Positions 24,963 to 32,505 of a stretch of 64,000 nucleotides of DNA are shown here, in pieces. The position numbers were made by a program, and so were the translations under genes. The stretch comes from UBA5336 sp964415675 (lineage in GTDB: Bacteria; Pseudomonadota; Alphaproteobacteria; Caulobacterales; Hyphomonadaceae): positions 1-64,000 of the forward strand of contig CAYQBG010000005.1 in the NCBI GenBank assembly GCA_964415675.1. The letters run 5' to 3'. Under the pieces are notes generated by a model. That model searched no databases. It was given only the letters and a program-made list of their open reading frames with translations, and was not told where the DNA came from. Each line of letters begins with the position of its first letter. Within the stretch, counting starts at the first letter, position 1.

Positions 24963-26439
24963 TCGAATCTCCGCCCTGACGGACCACGCGCAGCACTTCT
25001 TCAGAGCTTGTCACGCCCTCTGCCACAAGGCGCGCGCCGGCATGGTGAAGCGTGTCTGCGCCCTTGAACGCATACGCCTCGATATCCTGCTCGCGCGCAT
25101 CATCATGCACCATGCGGCGTAGCTGATTGTCCATGACAATCAGCTCATAGAGGCCGACCCGTCCTTCATAGCCTAGCTGGGAGCAGGCCTCGCACCCGTT
25201 CGGGCGGTAGAACACGGTGTCTTCAACTGCTGAAAGGCCCAGCAGTGAAAATTCCCTGGGATCGGGCGTATAGGGCGTGCGGCAATGTCGGCAAAGCCGC
25301 CTCACCAGTCGCTGCGCCACGATGGCCGACAATGTAGAAGAAAGAAGGAAGGGTTCCACGCCCATATCGCGCAGCCGGGTAACCGCTGCCGCCGCCGAAT
25401 TGGTATGCACCGTGGACAGGACGAGATGGCCCGTCAGCGAGGCCTGGACCGCGATTTGTGTGGTCTCGCCATCTCGAATCTCGCCGACCATCACAATATC
25501 CGGATCCTGTCGCAGGATCGCCCGCAGGCCCGTCGCGAATGTCATCCCGACCTTGGCATTCACCTGGGTCTGCCCGACACCATCCAGTCCGTACTCGATA
25601 GGATCTTCGACGGTAAGAATATTCCGCGTCTGGTCATTCAGCAGCGTCAGCGCCGCATAGAGCGTTGTCGTCTTGCCCGAACCGGTTGGGCCGGTCACAA
25701 GGATAATCCCGTTAGGCTGTCGCAGCACCTGTTTGAACCGTTCGAGCATATCGGCCGGCATGCCGAGATCATCAAGGTCGAGACGCGCCTGCTCCTTGTC
25801 CAGAAGGCGCATGACAACCCGTTCCCCGAATCGGGACGGAAGCGTCGACACGCGTACATCTATCGCGCGTCCGCCCAGACTGAGCGAGATACGCCCATCC
25901 TGAGGGACACGTTTTTCAGCGATATCAAGCCGGGCCATAACCTTGATCCGCGAGACCAGCAGCGGGGCCACCTTTCGCGAAGGCGACAACACTTCACGCA
26001 TCACACCATCAACCCGTAACCGCACAGCCAGACGGTCCTCATAGGGTTCGACATGAATGTCCGACGCCCGGGTTCGCACCGCCTCGGCGATCAGACCATT
26101 GATCAGCCGGATGACAGGAGCATCATCCGATGTGTCGAGCAGGTCGGCCGTCTCGTCGAGACCAGCGGCCAATGTGTCGAGATCACCCTGCTCCTCCAGC
26201 TGTGAGTCGATCCCGGCCGTATCTATGCCTTCCGCCGAATAGGCCTCTGAAAGCAACCGTTCGAACTGCCCCGCATCGACCCGTTCGACCTTCAGGCCAC
26301 ATCCGCCGATGCGGCGCGCCTCCAGCAGCACGAGCGGGCTGGCACCGGACCGCATCGCAATAACAGCGCCGGCCTCGCCGTCGATCAGGGCCACGCCCTG
26401 TTCCTTTGCGAAAGCGTAACTCAGGCGCGGTGAAGCCAT
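24949..26439 (-). CDS. gspE: Type II secretion system ATPase E
   Basis: GspE is the cytoplasmic hexameric ATPase that drives pseudopilus assembly. Walker A is GPTGSGKTTT (about residues 250-259). The Asp box is MARLDIAEKRVPQDGR and Walker B is DPDIVMVGEIRDGET, followed by the His box LVLSTVHTN. The zinc-binding tetracysteine region is CRHCRTPY and CEACSQLGYEGR. I use the ATG at 26439 with GGAG nine bases upstream; a TTG three codons earlier is the alternative. Length is 496. Confidence 0.95.
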   Translation of the reverse strand: MASPRLSYAFAKEQGVALIDGEAGAVIAMRSGASPLVLLEARRIGGCGLKVERVDAGQFERLLSEAYSAEGIDTAGIDSQLEEQGDLDTLAAGLDETADLLDTSDDAPVIRLINGLIAEAVRTRASDIHVEPYEDRLAVRLRVDGVMREVLSPSRKVAPLLVSRIKVMARLDIAEKRVPQDGRISLSLGGRAIDVRVSTLPSRFGERVVMRLLDKEQARLDLDDLGMPADMLERFKQVLRQPNGIILVTGPTGSGKTTTLYAALTLLNDQTRNILTVEDPIEYGLDGVGQTQVNAKVGMTFATGLRAILRQDPDIVMVGEIRDGETTQIAVQASLTGHLVLSTVHTNSAAAAVTRLRDMGVEPFLLSSTLSAIVAQRLVRRLCRHCRTPYTPDPREFSLLGLSAVEDTVFYRPNGCEACSQLGYEGRVGLYELIVMDNQLRRMVHDDAREQDIEAYAFKGADTLHHAGARLVAEGVTSSEEVLRVVRQGGDSNGGV

Positions 26440-26489
26440 GTCACTCAACTCCGGTCACTTCCTTTCTGGCCCTGCCTGACGGCCACCGG

Positions 26490-28487
26490 TCAGGACCCCG
26501 GGTTTTCCAGATCCTTCAGCAACTGTTCCAGGCTTGAATAACCATCTGGTGTCGCATCACGCTGGGCATCGATGATGTAATTATAGCGATTTGATGTCGC
26601 GGCGCGCGCGCTGGCAGCGTCGCGCATGACGGTCGGGCGCAGGAACACCATCAGGTTGGTCCGGGTTGACGATACGTCATCATAGCGGAAGGCGCGACCA
26701 AGAACCGGAATATCACCAAGGACAGGCACCTTGGACATGCGTACCTGTTCATCCTCCTGGATCAGGCCGCCGAGCACAATGATATCGCCGTCATCGGCCA
26801 GGACAGTCGTCGTCAGTTCGCGCTTATTGGTGATCAGATCAGCGGAGGAGGATGTCACGGGACCAAAGACCGACGACACTTCCTGACGGATGAAAAGCTT
26901 GATCGCATTGCCTTCACCAATTTGCGGGCGCACTTCCAGCTGGACCCCGACATCTTCGCGATCGACCGTCCGGAACGGATTGGAATTGTTCGTGCCCAGC
27001 GCCTCACCCGTCGTGATCGGAATCTCCTGGCCGCTGAGGAAGGAAGCGGTCTCATTGTCGAGTGCGAGCACGGAGGGCGTCGACAGGATCGAGCTGTCCG
27101 TATCCTCCTGGACTGCATTGATGATCGCGCCAAACACGCCGCCATCATCCGTTGTTCCGCCAAATCCAAGCAGACCGCCATTGGTACCGAGAAGAGAACT
27201 CACAGCAAGATCGCGCAGTGCATTCGTGTTCCCGCCGCTTTCGCCGTCATTGAAGTTGTTCTCCGCCACAAGCGCCCCGGCCAGCGAGAGGACATTCGGG
27301 GTGGCGCGCGAGAAGTTCGTCGTTGCGAAGGGCACGGTATTGTCTTCGCTGCCACCGAGGACGAATTGCAGGCCAAGCTCACGCGTTGCCGTATCAGACA
27401 ATTCGACCACAATCGCCTCGACCAGAACCTGTGAGCGCCGAACATCAAGCTCATCCACCACTCCTTCGAGCTGGCGCAGGATCCGCGGCTCCGCATTTAT
27501 GATGATAGCATTTGTCGGCTCATGAACGACCACGGCCGGCGCAGACACCCCGCCTCCGGCCGGCGACATCGTATCACTCATCCGCGCGCCGAGCCCCTGA
27601 AGGATCGGCGCAATATCGGTCGCCTGGGCATAGTCGAGCGGGATCACCTTGAGCGACTCCTCGCTGACACGGCTATCTGAATCGAGCCGCTCGACAATCT
27701 CGACCATCCTTGCAACGTCCGAGGACTCGCCGCGCAGAAGCAGCGCATTTCCTGAATCGACAGGCACGGCACCGATATCGAAATTGAAGGCACGGCTATT
27801 ACCGGCGGTCAGCGCATTGACCGTCTGCGCCATTTCCTGAGCGGACGTATTCCTTAGTGACAGAGTGGCAATCGTCGAGCGGTCTTCGTCGATCTGGGCG
27901 AGGATCTGGCGCACGCGGGAAATATTCGCCGCATAGTCGACCACGATCAACGAGTTGGTCCGTGCGCTCGTCGTCACCTGCCCCTGAGGGTTGGTGACCG
28001 GTTTGATCATCTGTGCAGCTTCAACCGAGTCGATGCTGCTGAGCTTGAAGACTGCTGTCTCGACCAGGTCACCGCCGCCATCAGCGCGCGACAGCGCCGC
28101 TTCCGCAGTGGCCGACTGTTCAGGAACGATCTTGTAGACTCCGTTGGCACCCGGCACAGCGGCAAAGCCGTGGACCCGCAGCGTGCTGAGGAACACCTGA
28201 AAAACCTCATCGGTGGACAGCGGTGTCTGGGACGACACCGTCACCTTGCCTCGCACACTTGGATGGACGACGAAGGTATAGCCCGTGATGGTGGAAACAT
28301 CATCGATCAGGGCCGAGATTTCCACATCCTTGAGATTGATAATGTGCTGGTTATTGATGGATTGAGCCTGTCCCGCCGCGCCGCTGGTGCTGTATGTCTG
28401 GGCCCATCCTGCGCTTGCGCCCAGTACGCTACCCATGACAAGTGCCGCAATTCCTTTCGTCTTGCGGGCCGTATTGTATTCATTCAT
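26490..28487 (-). CDS. gspD: Type II secretion system secretin D
   Basis: GspD forms the outer-membrane gate. A signal peptide (IAALVMGSVLGASAGWAQ) precedes N0 (INLKDVEISALIDDVSTITG), the N1-N3 repeats (TNSLIVVDYAANISRVRQIL and TNAIIINAEPRILRQLEGV) and the secretin domain (SQVLVEAIVVELSDTATRELGLQ, SSILSTPSVLALDNETAS, VPVLGDIPVLGRAFRYD). The C-terminus is short, and the next envelope gene is gspC; no pilotin gene was recognised. Length is 665. It is separated from gspE by 50 bases, the largest gap inside the operon. Confidence 0.95.
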   Translation of the reverse strand: MNEYNTARKTKGIAALVMGSVLGASAGWAQTYSTSGAAGQAQSINNQHIINLKDVEISALIDDVSTITGYTFVVHPSVRGKVTVSSQTPLSTDEVFQVFLSTLRVHGFAAVPGANGVYKIVPEQSATAEAALSRADGGGDLVETAVFKLSSIDSVEAAQMIKPVTNPQGQVTTSARTNSLIVVDYAANISRVRQILAQIDEDRSTIATLSLRNTSAQEMAQTVNALTAGNSRAFNFDIGAVPVDSGNALLLRGESSDVARMVEIVERLDSDSRVSEESLKVIPLDYAQATDIAPILQGLGARMSDTMSPAGGGVSAPAVVVHEPTNAIIINAEPRILRQLEGVVDELDVRRSQVLVEAIVVELSDTATRELGLQFVLGGSEDNTVPFATTNFSRATPNVLSLAGALVAENNFNDGESGGNTNALRDLAVSSLLGTNGGLLGFGGTTDDGGVFGAIINAVQEDTDSSILSTPSVLALDNETASFLSGQEIPITTGEALGTNNSNPFRTVDREDVGVQLEVRPQIGEGNAIKLFIRQEVSSVFGPVTSSSADLITNKRELTTTVLADDGDIIVLGGLIQEDEQVRMSKVPVLGDIPVLGRAFRYDDVSSTRTNLMVFLRPTVMRDAASARAATSNRYNYIIDAQRDATPDGYSSLEQLLKDLENPGS

Positions 28488-28490
28488 GGC

Positions 28491-29432
28491 TCAATCACCC
28501 TCCGGCGCGCTGCGCTCATCGCGCAGCTGAAGCGTTAATAGACGAGGCTTCCCCTGCCTCACAAGGCGGACATCGATTTGTGTCTGCGTCTCAAGATCGG
28601 CGAACACTTTCTCGAAATCGGAGACGGTATCGAGACGGATCCCACCAACCTCCTGAATGACGTCCCCACTCTTCAGGCCAGCGCCCGCAAAGAGCTCAGC
28701 CCGCCGGGTCGGGAAGACCGAGAAACCGCCATCAACGCCCCCCGTGCGGTCATCGAACCGGATCGACTGGGCGAGTTCCTCCATTTCGGTTCGTGAGATT
28801 GTAGCGCGCGCACGTGCGGGCTCCTGATCCGAAGGGATGACCATTTCCCCCACTGGCTTCTTGTCCGGCGTCGGCGTTTCGGGAGGCGTGGCATCAGGAC
28901 GTTGACCATCGCGTAGCGTCACGATCCCTTCACTTGCCGACCCGCCCGGCCGCGCGCTTGCTAGACGTTCCTGCTGGCCGTCGCGTTCAAGGATCACCGC
29001 CTCAGGCAAGATCCGGCGAACCAGCACGCCCCCTGCCGCATCAATCGTGTCGCCGACCCGGTAACTCTTCTGAGCGGCCTCTCCGACCGATATGTAGGCG
29101 ACACCGCCGCTATCGGCGCGCATCAGAACCCCGTGAAGAACAAGATCGAGCGAGGTTTCAGGCGCATCAATTACCGCCGAATCTGACTCACGGCCGGCAT
29201 TTATCGTGCGGGGAAATGGCGTGAGGCGCTCCAGCAAGCCGAAATCCGAGGAAACACTTTCGGCGGCACGGATCGAACCCACACCAGTCATGGGAATGTC
29301 ATGCCCCGGCTCAGCGAGAATTACCCAGACCATGCGGGCAAGCGACCAGGCGAGAATGACAATCGCGACGAGAATCACGCAAAGCAAGGACAGTGACGCC
29401 AGCCGCGTTGTATCAACTCCCCTCACTTCCAT
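28491..29432 (-). CDS. gspC: Type II secretion system protein C
   Basis: GspC couples the inner platform to the secretin and takes part in substrate recognition. One N-terminal membrane segment (LASLSLLCVILVAIVILAWSL) is followed by the HR domain (LDLVLHGVLMRADSGGVAYI and SYRVGDTIDAAGGVLVRRI). After a Pro-rich linker comes a C-terminal PDZ domain (AGLKSGDVIQEVGGIRLDTV). Length is 313. It is the first gene of the contiguous gspC-N operon, starting 3 bases before gspD, with 188 bases of noncoding DNA between it and the upstream receptor gene. Confidence 0.93.
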   Translation of the reverse strand: MEVRGVDTTRLASLSLLCVILVAIVILAWSLARMVWVILAEPGHDIPMTGVGSIRAAESVSSDFGLLERLTPFPRTINAGRESDSAVIDAPETSLDLVLHGVLMRADSGGVAYISVGEAAQKSYRVGDTIDAAGGVLVRRILPEAVILERDGQQERLASARPGGSASEGIVTLRDGQRPDATPPETPTPDKKPVGEMVIPSDQEPARARATISRTEMEELAQSIRFDDRTGGVDGGFSVFPTRRAELFAGAGLKSGDVIQEVGGIRLDTVSDFEKVFADLETQTQIDVRLVRQGKPRLLTLQLRDERSAPEGD

Positions 29433-29563
29433 GTCTCAACACCATTCCCTTTGGCACGGGACCATTATCGGCCCTCCCGGCCTTGCCGTCATGCCAGTCA
29501 CTCTACCGCGTAGCGCGTGGCGAAACGCCTGCGCCAACTAGGCCCGGGCAATCCGCAAAGTGC

Positions 29564-29600
29564 AAGGGGGCCGCCTGCGCCCGGCGCAGACCGCCCCCTT
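29564..29600 (-). terminator. Strong hairpin after the TonB-receptor gene, possible terminator
   Basis: AAGGGGGC-CGCCTGCGC and GGCGCAG-CCGCCCCCTT form a long GC-rich stem with one or two mismatches and a two-base loop, 20 bases past the receptor stop codon. On the minus strand it is followed by GCACTTTGCGG, which lacks a proper U tract, so termination may be partial and let transcription continue into gspC. Confidence 0.5.
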
Positions 29601-29620
29601 ACTGATTCAGACGAAGCGCA

Positions 29621-32392
29621 TCAGAAACGCCGCTTCAGCGACACCGAGAAGGATGTGCCAAGGTCGTAAGTGTCCGCATCGACCTGGCCGCCATTACCTT
29701 CCTGGTAAGCACGGTATTCGTCGCCAAGAATGTTCTGCAATTTCATACCGAGTTGATAGTCGCCGCCGAAGGCATCGAAATCACGCTTGTAAACAATGTC
29801 GACGGTCACCGGCGGCTCCTCGATCACGGCAGGCGCGTCCGCGATAAACGACTCAACCGAACGGATCCGCTCACTCTGGAAATTGACGAGGAGGTTCAGA
29901 TTCGAACCCGTCACATCATCGGTGTATCCAATCTGGAAATTGGCCAGATGCTCGGACTGTCCTTGCAACTGTCGGTCCTTGTCGAAAGTAATTTCACGAT
30001 CTGCACCAACACGAACACCCGTATCGGGGGAAAGGCCAGACAAGAACCCAATGAGGTTGTTACCATCCCGCGTGATTTCAAGCAGGGCTGTATCCTCAAG
30101 AGAGCCGACAATATTGGCGAGCTGAGTCGCACCCGCCTGGTCAAGAATAATAACCTCGTCATCAAATTCGATGCTGGAGTCCGAATAAGTGTAGTTCGTT
30201 GTGATCCGGAACTCCTTATTCGCGAACCATTCTCCATCGAACCAGTTCTGAACCGGAAGCACCTGTTGATATTCCAGCTCGACACCCTGAACCTCGGCCG
30301 CGTCAATGTTCACGAACGAGACAAGAAGACTTTCGCCCGACCCAACATTGAAAGCTTCAATCGGGCTCGTGATGTCCTTGTAAAACAGACCGGCCGTAAG
30401 GAACTGATCGCGACCGAAATACCATTCCAGGCGCGCGTCATAGTTCGTCAGCTCGGTCGTTTCGAGGAAGGGGTTACCAATGAGCTGCTCATTCGTGACC
30501 GTATTCGTGAACCGGCTCGGACCAATTTCACGGAATTGCGGGCGGTTCACCGTCTCCGAATAACCCATCCGAAGCTGGAGATCTTCAGCAAAGTTCCAGG
30601 TCAGGGTCGCCGCAGGATAGAACTGATCATCTTCAAGCGGCGGCGTGATGATACCCGGCGTGTTACGCGCGGCACGTGTTTCGACCACCTGAATAAAGTC
30701 TTCATAGCGACCGCCAAGGGCGATTCGCATGAACGGCGTCAGCTCTGCATCGACACCGATATACCCGGCATCGACCTCTTGTGTCGCGACGTAGAAGGCC
30801 GGCGACTGGTTGCTGCGGACCGCCTGAAGCGCTTCATCATCGGCGGCAAACTGCGCCTGATATGCGAAATCGACTCGCTGGAACGGCGCGTCGAAATCCT
30901 GCGCAACGAGAAAGTCATTCTGCGACTCGCGGTCCTTCTCCGAATAGGCATATCCCGCCTTGAGATTGATCTCGCGATCACCGAGATAGAAGGGAAGCAG
31001 GAAATCGATCCCGAAATCCGTCGTATCGTCCTCGATCTCGGAAATCTCTATGCCCGAGCCACGGCGAAGACGGAAGTCGGCGGTTTCGGAGCTGCGATCA
31101 TACTCCGTGACCAGCGAATAAGGCGCATCCCGGCTGGCTTCCGAATAGCTGCCGCGCCAATTGACTTCAAGGTCCATGAAATCGGGGAAAATGTGCTCAC
31201 CCTGGACCTGGGTCGTCCAGAGCTGCCGTTCGATCCAGTCAAGGTTCTCCTTGCGCACACTCGGTGGGCTGTCAGGATCGCTGCCGAGCTCACGCTCATC
31301 ATTCGTGAAGCCCTCGGTAACTTCAGCCTCCTTGTCGGTCGACCGCGTGCCAAAGGCGAGGAATTTCACCTCGTGATTGTCGAGGATATCGAACCCGAGT
31401 GACGCCAGTCCGTTGACATTTACCGTATTTGTCGTGGATCGGCGATTGAACCGCGCTAGCGTGAAGATGTCGCCAACCGGCTCGCCCGCTGTAAGCGCTG
31501 CCTCGCTGACGCTTTGAACACCATCCCTCGTGCTCCACTCATTGCTGTAGGAGAGCGAGCCCAGCAGGCCAACCGAGATCGCATCGCTGTAATCGATCCG
31601 ATGGCCGCCAGCCAGGTCGATGCCAAAATCTGGTCCCACATAGCCTTCCTGAACGACCAGGAGGCTGGAATTGTCAGTCAGTGCCCGTGATAGCGCGCTG
31701 CGATCGGCGAGCGGAAGACCCGAATAAGTCCCATCCGCCAGCGCCGTCGCAAGCTCTCCTGACAGGTCACGGACACCATCATCATAGCCCAGATAATCGG
31801 TATCGCCGCCATCATAGAGAAATCCGTCCTGCGAGGTCGTCTCGCTGTCACCGCCAGTGGACACTCCGACTTCGAAGAACGGCGCATCTGGAACAGCCTT
31901 CGTGCGGATGTCCAGTATACCACCACCGAATTCGGCAGACATTTCAGGCGAAAATGTCTTCTGGACCAGCGTCGAGGACAGGACCGATGTCGGGAACAGG
32001 TCGAGGGGCGCCACCTTACGCAGCGGCTCAGGGCTTGGGAGCACCGAACCGTTGAGCATAGAATTCGTATAGCGCTCATTCAGGCCGCGCACGAAAATGA
32101 ACTTCCCGCCGGAATCGAGCGACACACCGGTCACCCGGCGCAGGGCAGAGGCCACATCGCTGTCGCCGCGTACTGAAAAGTCTTCTGCATCAACGAGGCT
32201 TGCCACCTCTGATGTCTCGCGCTTCTCGTCGGGAATGAATGCCCCACGAACGATAACAGGACCGAGCACCCGGTCCTCTTCTTCTGCAGCTCCGCTGGCT
32301 GCGTCTGTATCCTGTGCCCATGCCGCAGGCGGCTGTGTCAGCGCCGTCGATGCCAAAAGCAGCATGGCACCATATGAAAGACGAAAGAACAT
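29621..32392 (-). CDS. TonB-dependent receptor
   Basis: An outer-membrane active transporter of 923 residues. A signal peptide (LSYGAMLLLASTALTQPPAAWAQ is the core region) is followed by a short acidic linker and a TonB-box-like stretch (ETSEVASLVDAEDF). The plug domain shows SDVASALRRVTGVSLDSG, FIFVRGLNERYTNSMLNGS and FGGGILDIRTKAVP. The beta-barrel part includes MGYSETVNRPQFREIGPS and NPFLETTELTNYDARLEWYF, and ends with the aromatic SVSLKRRF, as needed for Bam-dependent insertion. The ligand is unknown; no riboswitch or Fur-like box was seen upstream. It sits directly after the duplicated lipoprotein gene on the same strand, between gspO and gspC. Confidence 0.92.
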   Translation of the reverse strand: MFFRLSYGAMLLLASTALTQPPAAWAQDTDAASGAAEEEDRVLGPVIVRGAFIPDEKRETSEVASLVDAEDFSVRGDSDVASALRRVTGVSLDSGGKFIFVRGLNERYTNSMLNGSVLPSPEPLRKVAPLDLFPTSVLSSTLVQKTFSPEMSAEFGGGILDIRTKAVPDAPFFEVGVSTGGDSETTSQDGFLYDGGDTDYLGYDDGVRDLSGELATALADGTYSGLPLADRSALSRALTDNSSLLVVQEGYVGPDFGIDLAGGHRIDYSDAISVGLLGSLSYSNEWSTRDGVQSVSEAALTAGEPVGDIFTLARFNRRSTTNTVNVNGLASLGFDILDNHEVKFLAFGTRSTDKEAEVTEGFTNDERELGSDPDSPPSVRKENLDWIERQLWTTQVQGEHIFPDFMDLEVNWRGSYSEASRDAPYSLVTEYDRSSETADFRLRRGSGIEISEIEDDTTDFGIDFLLPFYLGDREINLKAGYAYSEKDRESQNDFLVAQDFDAPFQRVDFAYQAQFAADDEALQAVRSNQSPAFYVATQEVDAGYIGVDAELTPFMRIALGGRYEDFIQVVETRAARNTPGIITPPLEDDQFYPAATLTWNFAEDLQLRMGYSETVNRPQFREIGPSRFTNTVTNEQLIGNPFLETTELTNYDARLEWYFGRDQFLTAGLFYKDITSPIEAFNVGSGESLLVSFVNIDAAEVQGVELEYQQVLPVQNWFDGEWFANKEFRITTNYTYSDSSIEFDDEVIILDQAGATQLANIVGSLEDTALLEITRDGNNLIGFLSGLSPDTGVRVGADREITFDKDRQLQGQSEHLANFQIGYTDDVTGSNLNLLVNFQSERIRSVESFIADAPAVIEEPPVTVDIVYKRDFDAFGGDYQLGMKLQNILGDEYRAYQEGNGGQVDADTYDLGTSFSVSLKRRF

Positions 32393-32462
32393 GGTCTACC
32401 CCGAAATCTTTTCGTGTCCTTGAAGACCTTGCCGTCGCGGCGAAAGGTCGGGAGAAGAGAAA

Positions 32463-32490
32463 CGACCCCCCGGACAGCACCGGGGGGTCG
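32463..32490 (-). terminator. Rho-independent-type terminator after the duplicated lipoprotein gene
   Basis: CGACCCCCCGG (32463-32473) and CCGGGGGGTCG (32480-32490) form a perfect 11-bp stem with a six-base loop. On the minus strand it begins about 16 bases past the lipoprotein stop codon and is followed by TTTCTCTTCT. This would separate the lipoprotein transcript from the receptor gene below or attenuate it, keeping the lipoprotein more abundant. Confidence 0.75.
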
Positions 32491-32505
32491 CCTTCGCGAA
32501 GTGGC

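Noticed and set aside
29753..31402. A 549-codon open frame on the plus strand inside the TonB receptor gene
   Set aside because: It is antisense to a clearly conserved receptor, has no recognisable domain and a composition typical of mirrored GC-rich codons.
32393..32505. Cobalamin riboswitch upstream of the TonB receptor
   Set aside because: Only about 110 bases separate the genes, and they are mostly taken up by a terminator hairpin; no B12-box sequence was seen.
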